Part shown: one piece after another, positions 10,070 to 19,227 of the stretch
Position numbering within the stretch: position 1 is the stretch's first letter
Layout: each line of letters opens with the position of its first letter
Source of the DNA: Simiduia sp. 21SJ11W-1
GTDB taxonomy: Bacteria; Pseudomonadota; Gammaproteobacteria; Pseudomonadales; Cellvibrionaceae
Assembly (NCBI RefSeq): GCF_024138675.1
Contig: NZ_CP090959.1
Location: 2,635,501-2,699,500 of the forward strand
Length of the DNA stretch: 64,000 nucleotides
Direction of reading: 5' to 3'
The notes under the pieces: model-generated
Told to the model about the DNA's origin: nothing
What the model saw: only the letters and a program-made list of their open reading frames with translations
The model's database searches: none
Made by a program: the position numbers and the translations under genes

Positions 10070-10098
10070 GGCCTCCCTAATGGGGGGCCTTTTCTTTT
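10070..10098 (+). terminator. Rho-independent terminator after bepA
   Basis: GGCCTCCC (10070-10077) pairs with GGGGGGCC (10082-10089) around a TAAT loop, with one G-U pair, followed by TTTTCTTTT. Confidence 0.75.
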
Positions 10099-10181
10099 GG
10101 GATTCCCCTTGGCGGCTGCGTCTTTTACACTCCGCATTCAAATAAGACAGTTCACTTACCTGCAAACAATAACGAGAGACT

Positions 10182-11414
10182 ATGTTTCCTATCACAAATG
10201 ATGCCGTAGAGCTGGGCCTGTTGGCCGCAATTCTGGGTGGCGTATTTTATACCTCGCAAAGTAATCACCCTTGGGCGCGCGGCTTTTACCGCTATATTCC
10301 GGCCCTGCTGCTGTGTTACTTCCTGCCCTCGCTGCTCACCACCTTTGGGGTAATCGATAAACAATCGCAGCTGTATTATGTGGCCAGCCGCTACCTGCTG
10401 CCGGCAAGCCTTGTGTTGCTCACTATCAGTATCGATTTCAAAGGCATCATTAATCTGGGCCCGAAGGCGCTGATTTTGTTTTTTACCGGCACCCTCGGCA
10501 TTGTGATTGGCGGGCCACTGGCGCTGCTGTTTATGTCTTGGGCAATGCCCGATGTGCTGGGTGCCAACCTCGATCAGGTGTGGCGCGGCATGACCACCAT
10601 CGCCGGCTCCTGGATTGGCGGCAGCGCCAACCAAACGGCCATGAAGGAAATTTTTGGGGCCTCCGATCAGATCTTCTCGGCCATGGTGGCCGTTGATGTA
10701 ATTGTGGCCAATGTGTGGATGGCCATCTTGCTGGTGATGGCCGGGCGCAGCGCCAACATCGATAAATCCATCGGTGCCGATACCTCGGCCATTACCGAAT
10801 TGCGTGCACGGGTAGAAAAGCGCGAAGCGGAAATTTCACGCCTGCCCACCCTGCCGGATTTGATGATGATTTTCGCCGTGGGTTTTATCATCACAGGCAT
10901 AGCGCACTTTGCCGCCGATAACATTGCCCCCTGGTTTGCCACCCACTACCCCGAAACCGCGCGCTTTAGCTTAACCAGCCACTTCTTCTGGCTGATAGTG
11001 ATTGCCACTACCTTAGGTATGCTGCTGTCTACCACGCGAGTGAAGCATCTGGAGGGCGCGGGCGCGTCGAAGGTAGGCTCGGTATTTATTTACATTCTGG
11101 TGGCCACCATCGGCACCCACATGGACATCATGGCCATTTTTGATAACCCCGGTTACTTCCTGTTGGGCGGTATCTGGATGCTGGTGCACGCCATATTGAT
11201 GCTCGGCATGTGCCGCATATTGAAAGCGCCGGTGTTCTACATGGCCGTGGGTTCACAGGCCAACGTGGGCGGTGCGGCCTCGGCGCCCATTGTGGCCGCG
11301 GCCTTCCACCCGTCACTGGCACCGGTGGGCGTGTTGCTGGCGGTACTGGGTTACGCAGTGGGCACTTACGCGGCCTGGTTCTGCGGCCAAATTCTGCGCA
11401 TGGTTGCCGGTTAA
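10182..11414 (+). CDS. DUF819 family integral membrane protein
   Basis: 410-aa polytopic inner-membrane protein of the DUF819 (YjcL-like) family, with ten or more hydrophobic segments. Motifs seen include the glycine-rich GSWIGGSANQTAMKEIFGAS stretch near residue 150 and a C-terminal GSQANVGGAASAPIVAAAF. The two glycine/alanine-rich inverted segments suggest a transporter fold, but the substrate is not established for the family. The ATG has ACGAGAGA 6 nt upstream. The gene is monocistronic: a terminator precedes it (bepA) and a perfect one follows it. Confidence 0.85.
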   Translation: MFPITNDAVELGLLAAILGGVFYTSQSNHPWARGFYRYIPALLLCYFLPSLLTTFGVIDKQSQLYYVASRYLLPASLVLLTISIDFKGIINLGPKALILFFTGTLGIVIGGPLALLFMSWAMPDVLGANLDQVWRGMTTIAGSWIGGSANQTAMKEIFGASDQIFSAMVAVDVIVANVWMAILLVMAGRSANIDKSIGADTSAITELRARVEKREAEISRLPTLPDLMMIFAVGFIITGIAHFAADNIAPWFATHYPETARFSLTSHFFWLIVIATTLGMLLSTTRVKHLEGAGASKVGSVFIYILVATIGTHMDIMAIFDNPGYFLLGGIWMLVHAILMLGMCRILKAPVFYMAVGSQANVGGAASAPIVAAAFHPSLAPVGVLLAVLGYAVGTYAAWFCGQILRMVAG

Positions 11415-11434
11415 TCACAGCGCGCAACCCTTTG

Positions 11435-11472
11435 AAAAAACGCCTGCAGCTTTGGCTGCAGGCGTTTTTTTT
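11435..11472 (+). terminator. Rho-independent terminator after the DUF819 gene
   Basis: Perfect stem CGCCTGCAGC (11441-11450) / GCTGCAGGCG (11455-11464) with a TTTG loop, flanked by A6 and T8, so it can work on both strands. The rest of the 11415-11715 gap contains no supported gene. Confidence 0.9.
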
Positions 11473-11715
11473 GGCCCGCAATAATTGGATAGCTTTTGCC
11501 CGCACGAAGTGCGCGGCTCCCCATCGCAAAGCACTAAAGCAATTCACGAAAGATAAACAAGAAAGGAGTTCAAGAAAGAAGAGCAAGAAAGATAAATTGG
11601 AAAACACAGGCAATGTAAAAGCGCCAGTTAAATGGCCGCCTCGGCAAAACACAGATTATCTAACCCGTGGCGAGCGGGCCCGGCAAGGGCTGATCTTGCC
11701 CCACTCAATAAGCAC

Positions 11716-14007
11716 TTAATTTGGCTTAAAGCCCAGCTCCTGGTTTTGCCAAACAATGGCCTCAGGATCATTACTCAGGCTGTAGAGGTTTACCCAACCC
11801 TCGCGCACCACTTGTGCAGGTTCGCTAAACAAACGCTGGAATGTGTCTTCATGCTCCAGGCCTTCTACACCGGTCATACCTACCCACTGGTTGCGGCCAC
11901 TGCGCTTGGCAGCGCACAGGCACAAGTCGGCAATATCCACTACCTGTGTCCAGTTGTAGTGGCCCGGGCGATCTGTGTAAAAAGGAAAACAGGCAAAACC
12001 GATAGAAAGCGTAAGCTGCACTTGCTGATTGCCCTCAAGCCTAAAGTGCATGCCTTCAACCAGGGTGCGCAACCGCTCGGCCAGCAGTGCAGCGTTCTCA
12101 CGCTGGCTAAAGCGCGCCACCACCAAAAACTCTTCGCCACCCCAGCGCACCTGGTAGTCTGTTTCGCGAAATATTTGCGAGAGCACCGGCCGCATCTGGC
12201 TTAACACCTGATCGCCACAGGCATGGCCATAGTGATCGTTTACCGATTTAAAATTATCGAGATCCAGCAGGAAAAACACCAAATCCGATTGCACCGGCAG
12301 TGGCGCACGCTGCTGCAGCCAATTGAGGTAGTCGCGCATACTTTTGGCGCAATCTTGTTCAATGTGCGCCAGCAAAAAGCGCCGGTTGGCCATACCGGTA
12401 AGCGGGTCTGACTGGGCGACCTGTGCCAGCTGGTCTTGCGCGGCAATGAGTTCAAGCTCTTTAACCCCAAGCGCATCCGCTTTGGCCTTAAGCTCGGCTT
12501 TCAAGCGCCCATTGGCGCGGCGCAACTGATAACGCCCGAGTACCACGGCCATAAAACACACCAACAACAGTGCACCGCCAACCCACATGGTGCGTTCAAG
12601 CTCGGCGCGCGCGGTTTGCGCCTGCTGCAGGTTTTTATCACGCGATAACAACTGCAACTGCTGCTCGCGCTGCATAAATTCCACACTGGCGCGCACCTTG
12701 GCCAAGGAGGCAGTGCGCACCCGTGTCAGGCTTTCAGCCTGAATACGGTTGTGTGCTTTAAGCGTGGCTAGCGCCTCTGCCAGCTGGCCGGTGGCTTCAA
12801 ATACATCGGCTTTTACAAGGTACAACCCCAGCCGGGTTTCAGTATCGAGTAATTCAGGCACAGCCAGGCTTTCCTGAATAACCTCCGCCGCGCGCGCAGG
12901 CTCGCCATTTTTTAACAAAATGCGCGCGTAATATAAATCCAGCCGCCCCTGCAGCTCGGGTGCGGAATCCATAGGCATTTCAGAACGGGCCTGACGAATA
13001 AACGCAAGGGCAGATGCCTGATTGCCCGCGCGGTATTCCAGTTTGGCGAGGTTGATTAGCACGTGCGACACATTTTCGGCGGCACCCAATTCGCGAAACA
13101 GCGCCAGCGCCCGCAAGCCGTTTTCGCGCGCCTGCTCAAATTTATCCAGCGCACATTGGATGTCGGCCAACTTGTATAGACCATAGGCCTGATTACTGCG
13201 ATTACTGCGATTACTGAGGCTGCGATCAATCTCAACGCTTTCAATCAAGTAGGCCTCGGCCGAGGTGAAATCTGCCAGCTCGCGGTAAATTTCACCGATG
13301 TTGTACAGTGAATCTGCCACCCCCGGCAGCCGGTTGAGTGCGCGGCGAATTTCCAGCGCCTGCAAGTGCGCGGCCAGCGCCTCCTCCAAATCGCCCGTGC
13401 GTTCCAAAATCACGCCAATGGCATTGAAGGCATCGGCCATGTCGCCGGTGGCGCCTACCTCGCGGAAGAACCCCAGCGCTTTGCGGGCACTGGTGAGCGC
13501 CGGGCCATACTGGAACAAAGCGCGCTGGGCGTGGGCGGTGGCAATGAAGGTGAGCCCGCGCTCGCGGGGCAAGGCGGCATCAGCCAGCACCTGCAGCGAC
13601 TGCTGGTAGTGGCTTAAGGCCTCCGGGTAGCGGGTTTGAATGTGGGCAATGGCGCCCTGCTCGCGCAATGCCACTGCTTGAAAGCGGATGTTGCCCTGTG
13701 TGCTCGCTTGGGTGTGCAGCCGCACCGCCAGGGCGCTGGCCTGCTCCAGCTGCGATTGCACCACATAGGCGCGGGTGAGCAATGCCCACAGTTCCAGCTG
13801 GTATTGGCCACCGCGCTGCTCGGCCTCGTTGAGCCCCGCCTCCAGTAAGGCCACCACCCGCGCGGGCTGGCTTTGTACCAGTTGGGCCGCCTGCTCAAGA
13901 TCCACCGGCGCGCCCAGGGGCTCTGCCATCACACACAGGCAGGCACAGCAGAGTAAAAGCTGCAAAAGGCGCTGTGTAACGGGCAATTGGCTTGGCGTGC
14001 GTGTCAT
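11716..14007 (-). CDS. TPR sensor diguanylate cyclase (GGDEF)
   Basis: Predicted membrane-anchored synthase of c-di-GMP, 763 aa. A signal/anchor at residues 10-30 is followed by TPR repeats (about residues 30-440, periplasmic by topology), a coiled segment, one TM helix (WVGGALLLVCFMAVVLG, about 480-500) and a C-terminal GGDEF domain. The active site reads GGEEF (about 623-627), an active variant. An RETD inhibitory I-site lies exactly five residues upstream, so product inhibition is expected. A 9-bp triplication near 13193-13220 (attactgcg) gives the repeated SNR tripeptides between two TPRs. Monocistronic. Confidence 0.92.
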   Translation of the reverse strand: MTRTPSQLPVTQRLLQLLLCCACLCVMAEPLGAPVDLEQAAQLVQSQPARVVALLEAGLNEAEQRGGQYQLELWALLTRAYVVQSQLEQASALAVRLHTQASTQGNIRFQAVALREQGAIAHIQTRYPEALSHYQQSLQVLADAALPRERGLTFIATAHAQRALFQYGPALTSARKALGFFREVGATGDMADAFNAIGVILERTGDLEEALAAHLQALEIRRALNRLPGVADSLYNIGEIYRELADFTSAEAYLIESVEIDRSLSNRSNRSNQAYGLYKLADIQCALDKFEQARENGLRALALFRELGAAENVSHVLINLAKLEYRAGNQASALAFIRQARSEMPMDSAPELQGRLDLYYARILLKNGEPARAAEVIQESLAVPELLDTETRLGLYLVKADVFEATGQLAEALATLKAHNRIQAESLTRVRTASLAKVRASVEFMQREQQLQLLSRDKNLQQAQTARAELERTMWVGGALLLVCFMAVVLGRYQLRRANGRLKAELKAKADALGVKELELIAAQDQLAQVAQSDPLTGMANRRFLLAHIEQDCAKSMRDYLNWLQQRAPLPVQSDLVFFLLDLDNFKSVNDHYGHACGDQVLSQMRPVLSQIFRETDYQVRWGGEEFLVVARFSQRENAALLAERLRTLVEGMHFRLEGNQQVQLTLSIGFACFPFYTDRPGHYNWTQVVDIADLCLCAAKRSGRNQWVGMTGVEGLEHEDTFQRLFSEPAQVVREGWVNLYSLSNDPEAIVWQNQELGFKPN

Positions 14008-14130
14008 TTACTGGCGTTGGCTGCGTAAAAAAGAGCCAGATTGTACCAGAGTGCGCCAAGGCGCCGTGAGGGCAAAGGCTGACAAAACCCGGGCCAATTT
14101 AATGCTTTTGGCACAAGGCCCGGCAGGCAG

Positions 14131-14163
14131 GGGCCAACAGGTCAAACGGCTACCTGTTGGCCC
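14131..14163. other. 12-bp perfect hairpin just downstream of the RND pump gene
   Basis: GGGCCAACAGGT (14131-14142) and ACCTGTTGGCCC (14152-14163) form a perfect 12-bp stem with a 9-nt loop, 7 nt beyond the pump stop codon. There is no T-run on either side, so it may be a 3'-end stabiliser or an inefficient terminator. Confidence 0.5.
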
Positions 14164-14170
14164 AAATGGG

Positions 14171-17100
14171 CTATTCGCCCTCGGAGATCGCGCGGCTTGC
14201 AGGCGCCACGGGAAAGATGCGCTGCTTTAATGCGTACAACTTGAGGCGTACATCACTGCCTGCCACATACAGACACGGAATCATCACCAGGGTAATGACA
14301 GTGGCAAACAACACACCAAAAGCCAGCGACACCGCCATGGGAATGACGATTTTTGCCTGCATGCTGGTTTCCAGCAGAATTGGGAATACGCCGATAAAGG
14401 TGGTGAGCGAGGTCAGGATAATCGCCCTAAAGCGGCGGCAGCCGGCATCGAGCACCGCTTGCTTGATGTGAATACCCTCCCGGCGTGCGCCGTTGATGTA
14501 ATCCACCATCACCAGCGAATCGTTCACCACTACCCCGGCCACGGCAATCAGCCCAAACACCGACATGGCGCTCATGTCTAACCCCATGATGATGTGGCCC
14601 ACCATGGCGCCAATTAAACCAAAGGGAATGACCGACATAATCATAAACGGCTGGGTGTAAGAGCGCAGCGGAATGGCGAGCAAGGCAAACACCACCACCA
14701 TAGACAGCACAAAGTTACGCAACTGTTTGGCCTGATCGTCCATTTCCTCCTGCACGCGCCCTGAAATGGAGCTTGAAACCGTGGGGTAATTTTCAAGCAT
14801 GGCGGGCAGGAAGTTGTCGCGAATGTCGGCGGCAATTTTTTGCGGCTCGGCCTGGGTGGCATCCACTGCGGCCCAGATATTAATTGAGCGCTTGCTGTTT
14901 TCACGGCGAATTTCGGCCGGCGCATTCACAATATTGAAATCTGCCACCTCAGACAAAGGCACCTCGGCGCCATTGGGTGCGCGAATCACCGTTTCTTCCA
15001 CCAGCCCAATGGCGTTGCGCTGGTCTTCCGGGTAGCGCACCATCACACGGATTTCTTCGCCATTGCGCAAAATACGCTGGGCTTCAATGCCGTAGAAGCT
15101 GTGGCCCACCTGGCGCGCCACATCGGCCAGGGTAAGCCCCATGGAATAGGCCAAGGGCTTGAGCTCCAGCTGCACTTCCTGGGTTTGCTGGCGACGGCTG
15201 TCGTTGATATCGCCCACACCCACCAGGGTGCCGAGCTTATCGCGCAAATCCATAATGGCCATTTCCAGCTCTTCCTGGTTGGGGCCCTCTAAACGGAAGC
15301 TGATGTCGCCATCGTCGCGGTCATTACCCATGAGGCTGTCGCGAATATTGAGGGTTTTCACACCCGGCAGCGCCGGCATGGCCTCGCGCCACTTGGCCGC
15401 CAGTTCAAAGGTATCGATGGGGCGCAGCTCCGGGTCTACCAGCATGGTCATGATCTGCGCGCGCGTGCGCGATTGCAGCTCAACATGCATGCTTTTAATC
15501 ATGGTTTGGCCATGCTCTGCCTGAATGCCGTCATCTACCGCGCGCATCATTTTCTCGATGGCCAGCGCTGTATCGAGGGTTGCCTGCTCAGACGCGGTAA
15601 CCTGCATTTCCACGCTGATCTGCGGGAAATCGCTCGGTACCTTGGGCGTGCCTATGAAGCGGATTAACCCGCTGCCAAACAACCCGATGCTTACAATCAA
15701 TATGCCGAAGAAGGTCGCCAGTACCGCATAGCGATAGTGCAACAGCCTCTCAAGGCGCGGGCGATAGACTTGGGTGACAAAATATTTGAGCCCTGCATCA
15801 ATGTGCGCGCGCGCCCAGTGGAAAGGATTTTTAGGGTTGTGCGGGCGGTATTTCATGTGCGCCAAATGCGCGGGCAAAATCAATTTGGATTCCACCAATG
15901 AAAACAGCAAACACAAAATCACCACACCACCAATGGCGATAGAGAAACCCTTAGAGGGGCCATCGGCCAGCAGCATGGGCGTAAAGGCAGCCACGGTGGT
16001 TAACACGCCAAAGGTGGCAGGCATTGCCACTTTTTGTGCCCCGCGAATCACGTTTTCAACACTTTGGCCTTTGTCTTCAATTTCCTGGTAGGCACTTTCA
16101 CCAATAACAATGGCATCGTCTACCACAATGCCGAGCACCAAAATAAAACCAAACAGGCTGGCCACATTAATGGTAATACCCACCCACTCCACGGGCATAA
16201 ACATCAAGGCGCCCAAAAAGCTGATGGGCAAACCCAGCATTACCCAGAAGGCCAACCGCACACGCAAAAACATTGCCAGCATGAAAAACACCAGCGCCGC
16301 CCCCATGTACATGTTATCGAGCATCATGTTCAGGCGGCCTTGCAGGTAGTAGGTGAAATCTACCCAGGTTTCCAGATGCACGCCTTCAGGCAATTGCTTT
16401 TCTTTTTTGGCAACGTAGCGCTTCACCACCTCAGCTACGTTGGTAATGCTTTGATCACGGGTAGCGCCAATAAAGAAGGTGACCGAGTTCATGCCATTGA
16501 ACTTGGAGTATTGAATACCGTCTTCAAAACCGTCATGTACCGTGGCCACATCGCCCACGCGCACTACGGTGCCGTCTGGCAAATTAATAAGCGGAATCTG
16601 CTCGTATTGGTAACCGCGGTACGCCTGGTTTTCTACCCGCAGCGATATATAGCCGTCGGCGGCTTTAATTTGGCCGGCAGACATATTACTGGATTCATTG
16701 CGAATCGCCTGGGCAATATCCTGGAAGGTCAGGCGGTATTCGCGCAGTTTGTCTTTGCTGACTTCAATACCAATTTCGTAGCCCAGGCCCGATTGGTATT
16801 CACTGATACTAACGGTGGGCAAGGATTGAATTTCTTCGTGAATGCGCTTGCCCAAATCCTTGAGCTGGGTGGGCGATAAATCGCCATACAGCGCCAGGTA
16901 CATTACCTCTTGCTTGTATTTGAATCGCTCAATGCGCGGGCGCTCAATGCCTGCAGGAAAGCTTGAAATGGAATCCACTTCGCTTTTGACTTCATCCAGC
17001 ACTTCTTGCGGGTCGTAACCTTTGGCAACCTTGATATACGCCTGCGACATTCCGCGCCTTGAATAGGTAATGACGCGCTCTAACCCCTGCAAGCCCTTGA

Positions 17101-17359
17101 AAGCCTCTTCCACTTTTAAGGTAATACCCTCTTCCACCTCTTTGGGTGCAGCGCCCGGGTAGTAGATTTGAACCTGTAGCCAGTCGATTTCAATTTCCGG
17201 AAACATCTGCTGGCGAATGCTCATTGCCGACAGCAGGCCGCCGAAAATAATGAAGATCATCAGCAAATTGGCCGCTACTGTATTGCGCGCAAACCAGGCG
17301 ATGATGCCCTTGCGGGTTGGATCATCGCTTGTGGGTGTATCTGGGGTTAAGTCGGTCAC
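14171..17359 (-). CDS. RND family efflux permease (AcrB/HAE-type)
   Basis: Inner-membrane proton-driven efflux pump, 1062 aa, with the duplicated six-TM plus large periplasmic loop layout of the RND superfamily. The TM4 proton-relay pair is visible as GIVVDDAIVIGES (about residues 410-420). The N-terminus reads FARNTVAANLLMIF, and residues MFPEIEIDW precede the first porter domain. It partners the adaptor encoded 35 nt upstream. No outer-membrane TolC gene is adjacent, so it presumably uses one encoded elsewhere. The substrate cannot be read from sequence. Confidence 0.93.
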   Translation of the reverse strand: MTDLTPDTPTSDDPTRKGIIAWFARNTVAANLLMIFIIFGGLLSAMSIRQQMFPEIEIDWLQVQIYYPGAAPKEVEEGITLKVEEAFKGLQGLERVITYSRRGMSQAYIKVAKGYDPQEVLDEVKSEVDSISSFPAGIERPRIERFKYKQEVMYLALYGDLSPTQLKDLGKRIHEEIQSLPTVSISEYQSGLGYEIGIEVSKDKLREYRLTFQDIAQAIRNESSNMSAGQIKAADGYISLRVENQAYRGYQYEQIPLINLPDGTVVRVGDVATVHDGFEDGIQYSKFNGMNSVTFFIGATRDQSITNVAEVVKRYVAKKEKQLPEGVHLETWVDFTYYLQGRLNMMLDNMYMGAALVFFMLAMFLRVRLAFWVMLGLPISFLGALMFMPVEWVGITINVASLFGFILVLGIVVDDAIVIGESAYQEIEDKGQSVENVIRGAQKVAMPATFGVLTTVAAFTPMLLADGPSKGFSIAIGGVVILCLLFSLVESKLILPAHLAHMKYRPHNPKNPFHWARAHIDAGLKYFVTQVYRPRLERLLHYRYAVLATFFGILIVSIGLFGSGLIRFIGTPKVPSDFPQISVEMQVTASEQATLDTALAIEKMMRAVDDGIQAEHGQTMIKSMHVELQSRTRAQIMTMLVDPELRPIDTFELAAKWREAMPALPGVKTLNIRDSLMGNDRDDGDISFRLEGPNQEELEMAIMDLRDKLGTLVGVGDINDSRRQQTQEVQLELKPLAYSMGLTLADVARQVGHSFYGIEAQRILRNGEEIRVMVRYPEDQRNAIGLVEETVIRAPNGAEVPLSEVADFNIVNAPAEIRRENSKRSINIWAAVDATQAEPQKIAADIRDNFLPAMLENYPTVSSSISGRVQEEMDDQAKQLRNFVLSMVVVFALLAIPLRSYTQPFMIMSVIPFGLIGAMVGHIIMGLDMSAMSVFGLIAVAGVVVNDSLVMVDYINGARREGIHIKQAVLDAGCRRFRAIILTSLTTFIGVFPILLETSMQAKIVIPMAVSLAFGVLFATVITLVMIPCLYVAGSDVRLKLYALKQRIFPVAPASRAISEGE

Positions 17360-17394
17360 GTGTGCAATCCCTGATTTGTCGTTATAGGTATGGT

Positions 17395-18639
17395 TTAGTC
17401 TGACGTGTTGGCAAGCTCTGCCACTGCACCGCCGGCCTCGGCATCACCGCTGCCACCAGCCGCGGTTTTTGTTGCCGGCAACCGCAACGCCATACCTTCA
17501 ACCGGGTACTGCAGGGCTGAAACAATCAATTGATCCTGATCTTCCACACCGTCTACCACCACCACTTTTACGCCTTGGTCACGCACGGTGGTGACGGGCT
17601 TAAATTGCAGCGTATTGTCTTTACTGAGTACCGGCACCTTGCCATCGGTAACGAGGTGGCGGGGAATCAAGGCCGCCTTGGGCAGTGAAATACCTTGAAT
17701 TTCCGCACGCACATAGCTGCCAAAACGCAGCGGGTGATGGGTTTCCTGATCCAGCGCGCTGTCATCTTCACTGGGCACTGCCAGGCCGTAGGGGTTAAGT
17801 ACCTGTGCAACCAGATACGCCATGCGGCTTTTGTCGTCTATCACGCCTTCTGTGCGAATAACTTTAGCCACCCACTCGGAGGCTTCGCCCTCAAGCTGGC
17901 CCTTGAGCAACACCTCTGTGCCCACGCCCTGGTTTTCAAGAAACTGTAATTGGTTATCGGCCACGGGCAGACGAATTTCCGCCTCGGAAACCGAGAGCAC
18001 CTGGCCCACCGGCGCGCCGGGGTTCAGGTAGGTGCCCAAGCCAATGTCACGGGCTTCCACCAAGGCATGAAAAGGTGCGCGTATGCGGGTGCGCTCAAGG
18101 TTTTTCTCAGCGCGTGCAAGGGCCGCCTCGGCAGCTTTTACCCGCGCCTGCTCCTGAGCCAGTTGCGGCTCGCGCAAGCTTAACGCCGTGGGCTTGCGAT
18201 TTTTAATGCGGCTCCATTCATCGCGCGCCACAGCCCCTAAGGCTTCTTCTTGCTGCAGGCTTGCGCGCGCTGAAATAAGTGCCGCGCGCGCTTCAAGTAC
18301 CAGCGCCTGGTAATCGGCATCTTCAATTTGTGCCAGCACTTGGCCCTTTTTTACAAAGCCACCGCGCACAAATTCCGGCGCAATGAATGCCACTGCACCA
18401 CCCACTTGTGCCACCAGCTGGGTGTTAAATTTGGGTTTAACAAGGCCTTGCGAGGTGACAGATAACTGCAGTGGCTGGAAACTGATGGGTTCTACTTTTA
18501 CCAAGGGCGCCACCGATTCTGCGGTTTTCTCCTCGGGTGGCTTTTTCATGCTTTTGAGCACCACAAACAGCGCGATGCACACAGCGAAAATCACAAAGGG
18601 TAGGTAGACTCGCTTTTCCTTTAGCTTACTTAGCTGCAC
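17395..18639 (-). CDS. RND efflux periplasmic adaptor (membrane fusion protein)
   Basis: 414-aa HlyD/AcrA-type adaptor. It has an uncleaved N-terminal TM anchor (YLPFVIFAVCIALFVVL), a split barrel-sandwich domain (GGAVAFIAPEFV and later ARDIGLGTYLNPGAPVG), an alpha-helical hairpin at about residues 105-195, and beta-barrel and membrane-proximal domains. The GTG start at 18639 has AGGA about 7 nt upstream. It is the first gene of the two-gene pump operon. The C-terminal about 20 residues are Gly/Ala-rich. No regulator gene sits next to it. Confidence 0.9.
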   Translation of the reverse strand: MQLSKLKEKRVYLPFVIFAVCIALFVVLKSMKKPPEEKTAESVAPLVKVEPISFQPLQLSVTSQGLVKPKFNTQLVAQVGGAVAFIAPEFVRGGFVKKGQVLAQIEDADYQALVLEARAALISARASLQQEEALGAVARDEWSRIKNRKPTALSLREPQLAQEQARVKAAEAALARAEKNLERTRIRAPFHALVEARDIGLGTYLNPGAPVGQVLSVSEAEIRLPVADNQLQFLENQGVGTEVLLKGQLEGEASEWVAKVIRTEGVIDDKSRMAYLVAQVLNPYGLAVPSEDDSALDQETHHPLRFGSYVRAEIQGISLPKAALIPRHLVTDGKVPVLSKDNTLQFKPVTTVRDQGVKVVVVDGVEDQDQLIVSALQYPVEGMALRLPATKTAAGGSGDAEAGGAVAELANTSD

Positions 18640-18873
18640 GGCGGTTTCCTGTTACTAAAATTAAAAAATGAAGTTGACGGTATACTAAAACAACGGGTTT
18701 AGAAGTCACTACCCATGGGCATCGAATGCGACAGATGGCCGTATCGGCAAGGCTGGGCGAAGGAACTTGCCTAAAGGTGAGTGATAACGCCTATTTTAGC
18801 TGCCTTTTTAGCCACATTTTAGCCACCTTGGCTGCCTGTGCCCGTTTGATACGCTGCGCGCACCCCAAAGGTT

Positions 18874-19227
18874 TTATTTGTCCGACACAATGGCATCCAG
18901 CCGGGCGATACAGGCCACAAATTCGCCCAATAGCGGATTTTGATCGGCGGATTGCGCCGGCACACCCCCAATGTATACCTCGGCCATGGCGGCAATGTGA
19001 CTGCCGGCAAAAACGCCCAGCGGCGCGGGCTGCCGGCACAGGCTCGCAAGCTTTGGGATGCACACAAATTGCAGCCACTCGGGAAAGCTCAGGGTATCTA
19101 CACAAAAGGGTTCGCAGCTTTGCAGGGCCTCAGGTGAGGGTGGCTGGGCCGCCCAGATCCCGAGCGCGCCCATCAGCTGTTCAAGCTCGGCCAGCAATTC
19201 GGCCAGAGCCGCTTTGCGGGCGTTCAC
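18874..19227 (-). CDS. yqcC: YqcC family protein (DUF446)
   Basis: 117-aa helical protein of the YqcC/DUF446 family, recognised by the PFCVDTLSFPEWLQFVCIPK block and the preceding PPSPEALQSCEPF. In E. coli yqcC neighbours truC and its role is unclear. Here its GTG start (19227) shares one base with the dinG stop codon (TAGTG), so translation is coupled to dinG. It is the last gene of the SDR-dinG-yqcC run. Confidence 0.85.
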   Translation of the reverse strand: MNARKAALAELLAELEQLMGALGIWAAQPPSPEALQSCEPFCVDTLSFPEWLQFVCIPKLASLCRQPAPLGVFAGSHIAAMAEVYIGGVPAQSADQNPLLGEFVACIARLDAIVSDK

